A stretch of DNA of 27,224 bases from an uncultured Succinatimonas sp. (GCF_905203285.1 NZ_CAJKVK010000015.1:1-27224), one strand, 5' to 3'; positions 15,574 to 24,600 are shown, numbered from the stretch's first letter. A program made the numbers and translations. The notes: generated from the letters alone by a model not told the origin.

Positions 15574-17463
15574 ATGAAAGAGAATGAATTTCTTAAAGAA
15601 AAATATTTAGAGCTCTTAGCTCAGCAATATCCGTCCAGATACGCGGCTTTTACTGAAATTATTAATTTACAGGCGATTTTGAACCTGCCCAAAGGCACTG
15701 AGCATTTTGTTAGCGACTTGCATGGTGAATATGATGCTTTTTGTCATATTCTCAATAATTGTTCGGGTGTTATACGTGAAAAAGTTGATATTGTTTTCCA
15801 GAATTTATATGAAAATGAAAAAGCCGATCTTTGTACCTTAGTTTATTATCCTCATGAGAAGCTGGAGCTTTTAAAACAACAGGGAGTGGTAGATGCCAAT
15901 TGGTACAAGACAGCTATTAAGCGTCTTATTGTTTTGGCTAAGTTTATTTCATCAAAATATACCCGCTCAAAAGTGCGTAAAGCCATTCCGCGTGAGTTTA
16001 ATTACATTATTGACGAACTTATGCACGCTATGGCTGATGAGGATAACAATAGAGTTCGTTATCATGAGAAAATTTTCGACTCGATTATTGAAACGGGAAG
16101 TGCACATCACTTTATTAATTCACTGGCTTCTTTGATTAAACGTCTTGCCGTTGATCATCTTCATTTAGTAGGTGATATTTTCGATAGAGGATCTCATCCT
16201 GATAAGATCATCGATCTTTTGATGAAGCACCACAGTCTTGATATCGAATGGGGCAATCATGATATTTTGTGGATGGGAGCGGCATGCGGATCTTTAGTCA
16301 GCATTATGACCGTGGTGCGTAACAATGTTCTTTATGATAATTACGAGCTGCTGGAAAACGGCTACGGAATCAGTATGCGTTCTTTGGTAATGTTTGCCGA
16401 GTATACTTATAAAGAAGAAGAGAAAATGAGTGCTTTGAAAAAAGCGCTTGCCGTTTTAGTGTTCAAACTGCAGGGACACGTTATAAAACGTCATAAAGAA
16501 TTTGATATGGAAAAGCGCCTTTTGCTTGATAAGATTGATTTTGATAAAGGCACTGTAGTTTTAGAAGGAAAAGAATACAAAATCCGTACTAAAGATTTTC
16601 CGACCATCGATAGAAATGATCCTTATAAGCTTACACCGGAAGAGGAGAGAGTATGCCTTGAATTAAAACAGGCTTTTTTAGGCAGTAAGAGACTTCAGCA
16701 GCATATAGCTTTTTTATATAAAAACGGATCTATGTATCGCTGCTATAACGGAAATCTTCTTTATCACGGCTGCATTCCTTTAAATGAAGACGGAACATTT
16801 GCTCCGATTAACTGCGGTGGTCATTATCTTACGGGCAAAGCCTATATGGATTATGCCGATGCTTTGGCACGTAAAGCTTGGATTGAAAAAGATCAGGATA
16901 GTCTTGATAACATGTGGTATCTCTGGTGCGGAATCAGATCTCCACTGTCAGGACGCATTGTTAAAACTTTCGAACGCGCTTTATGTGAAGATAAAAGTAC
17001 TTGGGAAGAGCCTCGTGACCCTTACTATTCTTTATATTACAGAGAAGATATCTGTAAGATGATTTTAAAAGAGTTCGGGCTTGATCCTGATAAAGGTCAT
17101 ATCATAAACGGACATACGCCGATTAAAGTTCGGGAAGGTGAAGATCCTATTCGCGGAAACGGAAGACTCATCGTCATAGACGGCGGCTTCTGTCATGCTT
17201 ATCACAAGACAACCGGTATTGCCGGATATACATTGATTTTTAATTCCCACGGTTTACGTCTTAAAGCGCATCGTCCTTTTACGACAATCGAAGATGCTTT
17301 ATTGTCAAATACGGATATTCATTCTGACAGCTATATGGTCGAAACTTTCCGTAAACGCATGATGGTAGGGGATAGTGATGCCGGTACGCAGATACGATAC
17401 AGCATCAGAGCGTTAACTGATTTACTGCAGGCTTACCGCTCAGGTGAAATAGCGGAAAATTAG
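15574..17463 (+). CDS. fbp: Fructose-1,6-bisphosphatase, class III
   Basis: This enzyme hydrolyses fructose-1,6-bisphosphate to fructose-6-phosphate, the committed gluconeogenic step. At 629 residues it is of the class III type first described in Bacillus, not the ~330-residue class I enzyme of E. coli. It is a calcineurin-like metallophosphatase: SDLHGEYDAF (Asp48, His50), GDIFDRG (about 200-206), GNHD (about 227-230) and NGHTPIKVREGEDP in the C-terminal third carry the metal ligands. Long inserts between the second and third blocks are usual for the class. The ribosome binding site is weak. The gene stands alone, divergent from the AI-2E gene, with a terminator behind. In a gammaproteobacterium this type suggests an old transfer from Bacillota or Bacteroidota; codon use does not look foreign by eye. 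Confidence 0.95.
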   Translation: MKENEFLKEKYLELLAQQYPSRYAAFTEIINLQAILNLPKGTEHFVSDLHGEYDAFCHILNNCSGVIREKVDIVFQNLYENEKADLCTLVYYPHEKLELLKQQGVVDANWYKTAIKRLIVLAKFISSKYTRSKVRKAIPREFNYIIDELMHAMADEDNNRVRYHEKIFDSIIETGSAHHFINSLASLIKRLAVDHLHLVGDIFDRGSHPDKIIDLLMKHHSLDIEWGNHDILWMGAACGSLVSIMTVVRNNVLYDNYELLENGYGISMRSLVMFAEYTYKEEEKMSALKKALAVLVFKLQGHVIKRHKEFDMEKRLLLDKIDFDKGTVVLEGKEYKIRTKDFPTIDRNDPYKLTPEEERVCLELKQAFLGSKRLQQHIAFLYKNGSMYRCYNGNLLYHGCIPLNEDGTFAPINCGGHYLTGKAYMDYADALARKAWIEKDQDSLDNMWYLWCGIRSPLSGRIVKTFERALCEDKSTWEEPRDPYYSLYYREDICKMILKEFGLDPDKGHIINGHTPIKVREGEDPIRGNGRLIVIDGGFCHAYHKTTGIAGYTLIFNSHGLRLKAHRPFTTIEDALLSNTDIHSDSYMVETFRKRMMVGDSDAGTQIRYSIRALTDLLQAYRSGEIAEN

Positions 17464-17493
17464 AAATTTATTTAAGTAAAACTTTTTCTTTAT

Positions 17494-17517
17494 TGCCCGA
17501 TGCTTTTTTGTCGGGCA
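17494..17517 (+). terminator. Terminator after fbp
   Basis: TGCCCGA (17494-17500) pairs with TCGGGCA (17511-17517), followed by TTATTTTTTC. It lies 30 bases past the fbp stop. The rest of the gap to pflB (17518-17770) is AT-rich and holds no gene; it has TTCTTACAT/ATGTAAGAA arms 52 bp apart (17549-17557, 17610-17618). Confidence 0.85.
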
Positions 17518-17771
17518 TTATTTTTTCTTAAATTAAATTTTAAATGTCTTCTTACATTTTTTGAATAAGTTTTGCAGTTAACAAATATGGTCAATTGAAA
17601 AAAGAAATCATGTAAGAAACAGAAATTTTGTTAGGTTATGCTAACCATTTGTGTTCTTTAAATATCTGTTTGAAAAATAAAGCAAAAAACATTGAACTGC
17701 AGTCCTATAAGTGGAACTTAAATTTGATTATTTTTATTTGAAAAAATGCTTAAAAATTTAAGTTTTTTATC

Positions 17772-17800
17772 TTGTATGTAAGATTAAAAAAGTATATTAT
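17772..17800 (+). promoter_or_regulatory. Promoter of pflB
   Basis: TTGTAT (17772-17777), a 17-bp spacer and TATTAT (17795-17800) form a good sigma-70-type promoter, predicting a start near 17807 and a leader of about 160 nt. A 14-bp palindrome CTTAAAAATTTAAG (17749-17762), centred about 50 bp upstream of that start, is a possible activator site. No convincing FNR box (TTGAT-N4-ATCAA) was found. Confidence 0.6.
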
Positions 17801-17806
17801 TCACGT

Positions 17807-17855
17807 GGTTTCTGAAGATGGAGCATGAAGCGGAAACCTCAAGTCCTTAGGATTT
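17807..17855 (+). promoter_or_regulatory. Structured 5' leader of pflB
   Basis: From the predicted start, GGTTTC (17807-17812) pairs with GAAACC (17833-17838), and AAGTCC (17841-17846) pairs with GGATTT (17850-17855) with a 3-base loop and one G-U pair. Two adjacent hairpins at the 5' end of a highly expressed mRNA most simply protect it from decay; regulation by ligand is possible but unsupported. Confidence 0.4.
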
Positions 17856-17967
17856 CGGCACATTAGTTAGGAAATGAACGTCGGCTTTTAAGGCAAATTT
17901 AATTCAATGAGTTTTATCGCTTTAAAGTGATGAAATTTTCTGTTTAAACACAATACAGGAGTTGTTT

Positions 17968-20214
17968 ATGAGAACAGAATGGCGCGGTTTTAAAGGAACC
18001 CATTGGCTTGGTGATGTTAATGTCAGAGATTTTATTCAAAATAACTATACCCCTTATGATGGTGATGCTTCCTTTTTAGCCGGCCCTACCGAGGCTACCG
18101 ATAAACTTTGGGGCGCACTTCAGGAACTTCAGAAGCAGGAGCGTGCAAAGGGCGGTGTTCTCGATATGGAAACCGAAGTTGTGTCCGGAATTACTGCTTA
18201 CAAAGCTGCATATATTTCCAGTGAGTTAAAGGACTTGGAAAAGGTTGTTGGCTTGCAGACCGATAAACCTTTAAAGCGCGCTTTTATGCCGTATGGCGGT
18301 ATTAAGATGGCTCAGGAAGCCTGCACTACTTACGGTTATACTCCTAATCCTAAATTCCAGCAGATTTTCAACGAATATCATAAGACTCATAATCAGGGCG
18401 TTTTTGATGCTTATACCCCTGAAATGAGAACTGCCCGTAAGAACAAAATCATTACCGGTCTTCCTGATACTTACGGCCGCGGCCGTATCGTCGGCGATTA
18501 TCGTCGTGTCGCTTTGTACGGTATTGATTACCTTATTGAGAAAAAGAAAGAAGATCTTAAAAATTGCGGCAGCGGAACCATGACTGATGACGTTATTCGT
18601 CAGCGTGAAGAGCTTTCCGATCAGATTAAAGCCTTGGCTCAGATGAAGGTTATGGCTTTAGATTACGGATATGATATCTCCGTTCCGGCAAAAAATGCCC
18701 GTGAAGCTGTGCAGTGGCTTTATTTCGGCTATTTAGCCGCCATTAAAACTCAAAACGGTGCAGCAATGTCCGTAGGCCGTGTTTCCACCTTCCTTGATAT
18801 TTATATCCAGCGTGATTTGGAAGAAGGAACTCTCACCGAGTCCGAGGCACAAGAGCTTATTGACCATTTGGTAATGAAGCTGCGTATGGTTAAATTTGCC
18901 CGTATTCCTTCATACAATCAGCTCTTCTCAGGTGATCCGGTTTGGGCTACTTTGGAAGTTGCCGGTATCGGAATGGACGGACGTTCTATGGTCACCAAGA
19001 ACGATTTCCGCTTCCTCCATACTTTAGAGAACATGGGACCTGCTCCTGAGCCTAATCTTACTGTTCTTTACAGCAAACATTTGCCGGAGAATTTCCGTAA
19101 GTATTCAGCAATGATTTCTATCCAGACTTCATCCGTTCAGTATGAGAATGATGACGTAATGCGTCCTGTCTGGGGTGATGATTACTCTATCTGCTGCTGC
19201 GTATCTGCAACTGAAACCGGTAAGGAAATGCAGTTCTTCGGAGCTCGTGCCAACCTTGCAAAATGCATGCTTTACGCAATTAACGGCGGTGTTGATGAGA
19301 AATCAGGCGTTCAGGTAGGACCTGAATATCGTGCTATTACCGGTGATTACCTTGATTATGATGAAGTGATGCATCGCTTTGACATCATGATGGATTGGCT
19401 TGCCGGTCTTTATGTCAATGTCTTGAATCTTATTCAGTACATGCACGATAAGTACTACTACGAAGCTGCTGAAATGGCTTTAATTGATACTGACGTTCGT
19501 CGTACTTTTGCAACCGGTATTGCCGGCTTCTCTCATGTAGTAGATTCATTAAGTGCCATTAAGTACGCTAAAGTTAAAGTTATTCGTAATGAGCAGGGAC
19601 TTGCCGTTGATTATGAGACCGAAGGCGACTTCCCGCGTTACGGTAATGACGATGATCGTGCTGATGATATTGCAGTATGGTTGCTTAAGACCTTCTTAGG
19701 TAAGATTAAGAAGTATCATACTTATCGTAATTCAGAGCCGACTACTTCAATTTTAACCATTACTTCTAATGTGGTTTACGGTAAGGCTACCGGATCTTTG
19801 CCTGACGGCAGAAAAGCCGGTGAACCTTTGTCTCCTGGCGCTAACCCGAGCTACGGTGCAGAAAAGAGCGGTTTGCTCGCTTCCTTGAATTCGGTAGCTA
19901 AGCTTCCGTATGAGTACGCGTTAGACGGTATTTCCAACACTCAGACTATAAGCCCTGACGCTTTAGGTCATGATTTGCAGGAGCGTACCGATAATCTCGT
20001 TCGTGTCATGGACGGTTATTTTGAGCGTGGCGCTCATCATCTTAACGTCAATGTTTTCGGTACCGAGAAGTTGATTGACGCTATGGAGCATCCAGAGAAG
20101 CCTGAGTACGCTAATTTCACTATCCGTGTGTCAGGATACGCAGTTAAGTTCATCGATTTGACCCGTGAGCAGCAGCTTGACGTTATCGCCAGAACCTGCC
20201 ATAAGTCAATGTAA
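17968..20214 (+). CDS. pflB: Pyruvate formate-lyase (formate acetyltransferase)
   Basis: PflB cleaves pyruvate with CoA to acetyl-CoA and formate under anaerobic conditions using a glycyl radical. The ATG at 17968 follows CAGGAG and gives 748 residues, close to E. coli PflB (760). The C-terminal RVSGYAVKF motif holds the radical Gly (about residue 723). The active-site cysteines lie in the ICCCVS block (about 409-411), followed by GKEMQFFGARANLAK. Here three cysteines stand in a row where E. coli has Ala-Cys-Cys; the catalytic pair should be the last two. The N-terminal part (GFKGTHWLGDVNVRDFIQNNYTPYDG) is typical. Its activase gene pflA follows after a hairpin. Codon use looks like that of a highly expressed gene. 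Identification is firm. Confidence 0.98.
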   Translation: MRTEWRGFKGTHWLGDVNVRDFIQNNYTPYDGDASFLAGPTEATDKLWGALQELQKQERAKGGVLDMETEVVSGITAYKAAYISSELKDLEKVVGLQTDKPLKRAFMPYGGIKMAQEACTTYGYTPNPKFQQIFNEYHKTHNQGVFDAYTPEMRTARKNKIITGLPDTYGRGRIVGDYRRVALYGIDYLIEKKKEDLKNCGSGTMTDDVIRQREELSDQIKALAQMKVMALDYGYDISVPAKNAREAVQWLYFGYLAAIKTQNGAAMSVGRVSTFLDIYIQRDLEEGTLTESEAQELIDHLVMKLRMVKFARIPSYNQLFSGDPVWATLEVAGIGMDGRSMVTKNDFRFLHTLENMGPAPEPNLTVLYSKHLPENFRKYSAMISIQTSSVQYENDDVMRPVWGDDYSICCCVSATETGKEMQFFGARANLAKCMLYAINGGVDEKSGVQVGPEYRAITGDYLDYDEVMHRFDIMMDWLAGLYVNVLNLIQYMHDKYYYEAAEMALIDTDVRRTFATGIAGFSHVVDSLSAIKYAKVKVIRNEQGLAVDYETEGDFPRYGNDDDRADDIAVWLLKTFLGKIKKYHTYRNSEPTTSILTITSNVVYGKATGSLPDGRKAGEPLSPGANPSYGAEKSGLLASLNSVAKLPYEYALDGISNTQTISPDALGHDLQERTDNLVRVMDGYFERGAHHLNVNVFGTEKLIDAMEHPEKPEYANFTIRVSGYAVKFIDLTREQQLDVIARTCHKSM

Positions 20215-20238
20215 TTGTTAGCTTAACAATTTAATCTT

Positions 20239-20271
20239 AAGACCTCGGGGCTTTAAAAGTTTCGGGGTCTT
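20239..20271 (+). terminator. Terminator/attenuator between pflB and pflA
   Basis: AAGACCTCGG (20239-20248) pairs with TCGGGGTCTT (20262-20271), including two G-U pairs, followed by T-rich sequence. It would make pflB transcripts far more abundant than pflA, fitting an enzyme and its catalytic activase. Confidence 0.75.
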
Positions 20272-20312
20272 TTAATAAGTATTAAGAGATTTTGAGGTTT
20301 GAGAGGATAGAT

Positions 20313-21068
20313 ATGCTTACAGGACGAATTCATTCGTTTGAAACTTTCGGCTCGGTTGACGGTCCCGGAGTGCGTTTCGTTGTTTTTATGCAAGGCTGCA
20401 GAATGCGCTGTAAGTATTGTCATAATCCTGATTCTTGGAAAATAAATGCCGGAGAAGAGAAAACCTCTGATGAGGTATTAAAGTATGCTTTGCGTTATAG
20501 AAATTATTGGGGTAAAGACGGCGGCATTACAGTAAGCGGAGGAGAACCATTACTGCAAATTGATTTTGTTACCGAGCTGTTTAAAGGGGCAAAAAAAGAA
20601 GGAGTGCATACGACTATTGATACTGCGGCATCTCCTTTTTCTAGAGATCCTGCTTTCCTTGAGAAGTTTGATGAACTTTTAAAATATACAGATCTTTTAA
20701 TGGTTGATATCAAGCATATTGATAATAAGGCGCACCTTGATTTGACCAAGGTGGAAAACACTAATATTTTAGATTGCCTTAAATATTTAGATGAAAAAGG
20801 TAAAGCAGTATGGATTAGACATGTTTTAGTTCCCGGAATTACAGATAATGATGAATCTTTAAATAAGCTTTATTCTTTTATTAAAACTTTAAGCAACGTA
20901 AAACGTGTTGAAATCTTGCCTTATCATAGTTTCGGTATGTTCAAATGGGATGCTTTAGGTATCAAGTATGAGTTAAAAGATACTCCGTCTCCTGATGAAA
21001 AATCAATTTCGCATGCTAGGAGTCTTTTGCATACTGATGAGTTTTTAGGATATAAAACAAATAATTAA
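20313..21068 (+). CDS. pflA: Pyruvate formate-lyase activating enzyme
   Basis: PflA is a radical-SAM enzyme that abstracts hydrogen from the PflB glycine. The CxxxCxxC iron-sulfur motif (GCRMRCKYCHNPDSW) falls at Cys29, Cys33 and Cys36 when the ATG at 20313 is used, the same numbering as the E. coli enzyme, and GAGAGGA precedes this start; the upstream in-frame TTG at 20292 is rejected. The GGE motif (VSGGEPLLQ) for SAM amino-group binding follows near residue 80, and KRVEILPYHSFGMFKW is typical near the C-terminus. Length is 251 residues, as expected. The gene ends only 2 bp from the convergent hemH stop, leaving no room for a terminator between them. Confidence 0.96.
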   Translation: MLTGRIHSFETFGSVDGPGVRFVVFMQGCRMRCKYCHNPDSWKINAGEEKTSDEVLKYALRYRNYWGKDGGITVSGGEPLLQIDFVTELFKGAKKEGVHTTIDTAASPFSRDPAFLEKFDELLKYTDLLMVDIKHIDNKAHLDLTKVENTNILDCLKYLDEKGKAVWIRHVLVPGITDNDESLNKLYSFIKTLSNVKRVEILPYHSFGMFKWDALGIKYELKDTPSPDEKSISHARSLLHTDEFLGYKTNN

Positions 21069-21070
21069 TT

Positions 21071-22009
21071 CTACTGATATCTGACAAGGCTTGTTATAAG
21101 CTCAATACATTCATCGCTGTCATTAAGGCATGGGAAATAATTTACTTCCATGCCTTCTCTCCTGCCGTAGGCAAAAGCGGTTTTCTTTATATCATAGAGT
21201 GTTTCAAGGCAATCAAGCATAAAGCCGGGACTCATAAGATTAACTGTTTTAATGTGTTTATTTTTTAATTGCTGCAGTATATCCGTAAGACTTGGTCCAA
21301 GCCATTTCCCCTTTCCGAATTGTGAAACGAATACCGTGTATACTGGACATCTTCTTTCAATCGCTTGAGCTATAAACTCACTTGTGGCAATACATTGTTT
21401 TATATATAAATTATCTTTTTTAAGATAAGATTTAGGCAGAGAATGGTAAGCAAGCAGCAAGGGTGTATCAGCATTAATTTTTGCGCTGCTTAAATTTTTA
21501 AGTAATGCTTTTATATATAAAGGATCTGCATAAAAGTCGGTTACAAAGGAAATTTTACAGCTGCCTTTAATATGTTTTTGAAATTTATCAATGACGGCTT
21601 TGGTTGTAACAGTCGAATACTGCGCAAAGAGAGGTAGTACTTTTATCTCTGAAATTTCTTCTTTAAGACAAATTTTTAGAACATCTTCAATATAAGGAGG
21701 TGAATACAGATTGGCATAAAAAGGTTTTATGTTCTGCTTTTCACTAAATATCTGAAGTTTTTTAATAATATTTTGTTCATAAAATATTAGAGGAGTTTTT
21801 CCGTCTATTGTAATTTTCTGATATTTTTTCAAAAGAGCGTAAGGTCGTCTGCGTAAAATAAAACCGTAAAGTATCGGATACCAAAGAGCTTTTGGTATTC
21901 GTATTACATGCTTATCGGTTAAAAACAACTTTAGAAAAGTTTTAATACTCGAAATACTGCATTCGGGGCTTCCGGTATTAACTATAATTAAAGCTCTTTT
22001 GGCGGTCAT
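21071..22009 (-). CDS. hemH: Ferrochelatase
   Basis: HemH inserts ferrous iron into protoporphyrin IX (or a coproporphyrin) at the end of haem synthesis. The 312-residue protein has the family length and pattern: LIIVNTGSPE at the N-terminus, AYHSLPKSYL with the likely catalytic His189, the SQFGKGKWLGPS block, and MSPGFMLDCLETL with Glu269. It has diverged from enterobacterial HemH and lacks obvious metal-cluster cysteines at the C-terminus. Its ATG overlaps the stop of gntR by one base (TAATG), so it is translated behind the gluconate repressor. The start of the protein is standard for the family, so the overlap is probably real. Other haem genes are not in this window. Confidence 0.92.
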   Translation of the reverse strand: MTAKRALIIVNTGSPECSISSIKTFLKLFLTDKHVIRIPKALWYPILYGFILRRRPYALLKKYQKITIDGKTPLIFYEQNIIKKLQIFSEKQNIKPFYANLYSPPYIEDVLKICLKEEISEIKVLPLFAQYSTVTTKAVIDKFQKHIKGSCKISFVTDFYADPLYIKALLKNLSSAKINADTPLLLAYHSLPKSYLKKDNLYIKQCIATSEFIAQAIERRCPVYTVFVSQFGKGKWLGPSLTDILQQLKNKHIKTVNLMSPGFMLDCLETLYDIKKTAFAYGRREGMEVNYFPCLNDSDECIELITSLVRYQ

Positions 22010-23055
22010 TAACTGGCGTATTTTTCAAGACACTCTTTTATACATTCATATTCATGTTTGGTAAGTGAATTGCCTTCGGTTATTTTTGCCGGAACTTTTA
22101 TATGCTGCATTCCGGTAAATTTGGCGGTAAGTTTTTCTATGATCATTCGGGTTGCCAATGCTCCCATATTAAAACGCGGCGTACTGATGCTGCATAATTT
22201 AGGCTCGGTTACGGTTCCGATGTTCAATCCGTTATAGCCTACGATGCTTATATCATTTGGAATTGAGAGTTTTAGTTTAAGACAGGCAAATAAAGCGCCA
22301 ACGGCAACGTCATCGTTGGTACAGAAGATAGCATCAAGATTTGGATTTTTTTCATAAGTTTTCATCATTAAAGTACTGCCCAATGAGAAATTAGAATGCT
22401 CTTGAATCTCAAGGCTGAGTCCTTTAAGTCCTGCCTCATGCATGGCTTTTTCATAACCGCGTTGACGCTGTAATGTTCGATAGTCAAGGCGTACGCCGAA
22501 ATAAGCTATATTTTTACGTCCGGCTTCTATTAGGCCGCGGGTTACGGCGTAGGCGGTATTAAAAGTATCTACTCCAACGGTCATGTTTATAGGATTTTCA
22601 ACGTATCCCATAACTTCAACGATGGGGATTTTGGCAAGCTTTAATCTTTTAACTGAAATCTCCGAATGTATTTCTTCCGTAAGAATAATTGCATCCACTT
22701 GGTAGGATAATAAAGCGTTGATTTGTTCTTCTTCACTTTCAGCGCTATATCCGGTATGCATGATAAGAACGCTGTATCCGGCTTTTTTAGCTACGCTTTT
22801 AATGCCGTTTATAAGATCGGCAAATACCATATTGGAAAATGATGAAATTAATACGCCAATCGCTTTTGACGATGCTTTAGACAGCATCGCAGGAACTCTA
22901 TTGGGAATAAAACCGAGTTCATCGATAACTTCAGCTATTTTTTTTTGTGTGTCTTTAGCAACATTATTGGGGTTATTGAGATAACGAGAAACCGTCATCT
23001 TGGTAACTCCGACTTTGTCGGCAATATCCTGTAGGGTGGTGCGTTGTCTTTTCAC
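22009..23055 (-). CDS. gntR: LacI-family repressor, gluconate regulator GntR
   Basis: This is a 348-residue LacI-family regulator with an N-terminal helix-turn-helix (TLQDIADKVGVTKMTVSRYL, about residues 7-26), a hinge (IPNRVPAMLSKASSKAIGVLI) and a periplasmic-binding-protein-like sensor domain. Stretches such as GVTKMTVSR, ELGFIPNR, FCTNDDVAVGALF and NALLSYQVDAIILTE closely follow E. coli GntR, which binds gluconate. It is the first gene of a unit with hemH and follows the permease terminator. The matching operators lie in the divergent permease/kinase region at 24625-24654. No such operator was seen upstream of gntR itself, so autoregulation is not apparent. Confidence 0.93.
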   Translation of the reverse strand: MKRQRTTLQDIADKVGVTKMTVSRYLNNPNNVAKDTQKKIAEVIDELGFIPNRVPAMLSKASSKAIGVLISSFSNMVFADLINGIKSVAKKAGYSVLIMHTGYSAESEEEQINALLSYQVDAIILTEEIHSEISVKRLKLAKIPIVEVMGYVENPINMTVGVDTFNTAYAVTRGLIEAGRKNIAYFGVRLDYRTLQRQRGYEKAMHEAGLKGLSLEIQEHSNFSLGSTLMMKTYEKNPNLDAIFCTNDDVAVGALFACLKLKLSIPNDISIVGYNGLNIGTVTEPKLCSISTPRFNMGALATRMIIEKLTAKFTGMQHIKVPAKITEGNSLTKHEYECIKECLEKYAS

Positions 23056-23144
23056 TTCATTTTCCTTAAATTATCTGTATGTATTTTAATAATTTTTTGA
23101 TAAAAAGGGTGAATATTTGACAGCGTGATTAGTAATTTTTGAAA

Positions 23145-23170
23145 AAAGTCCCGATTAAGGTCGGGACTTT
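23145..23170 (-). terminator. Terminator after the gluconate permease gene
   Basis: AAAGTCCCGA (23145-23154) pairs with TCGGGACTTT (23161-23170) around a 6-base loop; on the minus strand the stem runs into T6. It separates the permease from gntR, which must have its own promoter in 23056-23144 (AT-rich, no clear consensus). Confidence 0.9.
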
Positions 23171-23186
23171 GTTGAGGAGATTGTCG

Positions 23187-24566
23187 TTAGAAAATCATAT
23201 AGATAATGCAGGCGAAGATGAATCCGATGGTACCAAGCAGTGTTTCAAGCACGGTCCAGGTACGCAAAGTGGTTTTTTCATCAAGGCCGAATAAGCCTTT
23301 AACTAGCCAGAAACCTGAGTCGTTAAAGTGAGAAATAACTACAGAACCGCCTGAAATTGCCGCAACGATGGCGCAGAGATCAATTTGGCTGAAGTTTGCC
23401 GCATTCTTGGTAACGATCGGGGCAACCAAAGCCGCGGCAGTAGTAAGAGCTACGGTTGCAGAGCCTTGAGCCACGCGCAGACATACCGAGATAATAAAAG
23501 CTGCCAGAATTACCGGAATACCCATGTCAGAAAGCACGGAAGCTAAAGCATCGCCGATTCCTGAAGTACGCAAAATACCGCCGAACATACCGCCGGCACC
23601 GGTTACGAGGATAACAGAGCAAATCGGACCTAAAGCTTTTTCGCATAATTCATTCAGGCGTTTTGCCTCAAATGCTTTGATGAACACAAAAAGGCTTAAT
23701 AACAGCGTAAGCAGCAGGGCAATAGGTGTTTGACCAAGAGTGCAGATAACAGCTAACGCAGTGTTGTCTTTAGGTAAAGAGCCTGTTGCCTGTAAAGTGG
23801 AAATTCCGGTATTTAAGAAAATAAGCAGCATCGGAGTTAAAAGGATGCCGACAACGGTTCCGAATTTAGGCGGTTTGCGATCTGAAGTATCCATGTCGTT
23901 TTGAGAGAAGAGATCAGGAACTTTGGCAAACCATTTTTTACCGGCCCATAAGCCGAATAAATAAGAGCTTAAGTACCAGGTGGGAAGACCGATAATAAGT
24001 CCGATAAACACAAGATATCCTACGTTGGCGCCGAGAATGCCGGCTGCAGCAACCGGACCCGGATGCGGAGGCAGGAACGCGTGCATTACCGAGAAAGCAC
24101 CGGTTGCCGGAAGGGCGTATAAAATAACTGAACCGCCGAGTTTTTTAGCTACAGACAAGATAACAGGCAGCATTACGACAAGGCCTGCGTCAAAGAAAAT
24201 AGGGAAGGCAAACAGCAATGAAGCTACGCCTAAAGCAAGAGGAGCGCGCTTTTTGCCGAACCATCCTATTAACGTATCTGCAAGAACCTGAGCACCGCCT
24301 GAAACTTCCAAGATCTTTCCGATCATTGCGCCGAGTCCGACCAGCAATGCTACAGATGCTAACGTTCCTCCAAAGCCGTTTAACATTGCAGGAACGATTT
24401 GTGAAAATTCAATGCCGGTGGCAACTGCCGTGCAGAAGCTGACGATAATCAGTGCCGGGAAAGCATGAACTTTCAATTTCATAATAAGAAACAATAAAAA
24501 GATAATTGCGATACCGGCTACAGAAAGCAGGTATTGCGTGGTATGTGCCATTGTTGACTGATCCAT
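23187..24566 (-). CDS. gntP: Gluconate permease, GntP family
   Basis: A 459-residue inner-membrane symporter of the GntP family, with about 12 or more hydrophobic segments. Family marks include FGGTLASVALLVGLGAMIGKIL (about residues 65-86), the HAFLPPHPGPVAAAGILGA block, GAGGMFGGILRTSGIG, LRVAQGSATVALTTAAALVAP and SHFNDSGFWLVKGLFGL. In E. coli, GntT, GntU, GntP and IdnT share these; gluconate as substrate is inferred from the gntR, gntK and edd neighbours. GGAGGG precedes the ATG. The gene diverges from gntK across 163 bp that hold CRP-type and GntR-type sites, so uptake and phosphorylation should respond together to gluconate and to cAMP. Confidence 0.94.
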   Translation of the reverse strand: MDQSTMAHTTQYLLSVAGIAIIFLLFLIMKLKVHAFPALIIVSFCTAVATGIEFSQIVPAMLNGFGGTLASVALLVGLGAMIGKILEVSGGAQVLADTLIGWFGKKRAPLALGVASLLFAFPIFFDAGLVVMLPVILSVAKKLGGSVILYALPATGAFSVMHAFLPPHPGPVAAAGILGANVGYLVFIGLIIGLPTWYLSSYLFGLWAGKKWFAKVPDLFSQNDMDTSDRKPPKFGTVVGILLTPMLLIFLNTGISTLQATGSLPKDNTALAVICTLGQTPIALLLTLLLSLFVFIKAFEAKRLNELCEKALGPICSVILVTGAGGMFGGILRTSGIGDALASVLSDMGIPVILAAFIISVCLRVAQGSATVALTTAAALVAPIVTKNAANFSQIDLCAIVAAISGGSVVISHFNDSGFWLVKGLFGLDEKTTLRTWTVLETLLGTIGFIFACIIYMIF

Positions 24567-24600
24567 GTGCCCTCCGAATGGGAACTCAATTTTTCAATCC

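Noticed and set aside
17464..17967. ZTP (pfl motif) riboswitch upstream of pflB
   Set aside because: The conserved core of that class is absent; the name similarity is not evidence.
20292..20312. TTG start for pflA seven codons upstream
   Set aside because: The ATG at 20313 has a better ribosome binding site and puts the iron-sulfur cysteines at the same numbers as in E. coli PflA.
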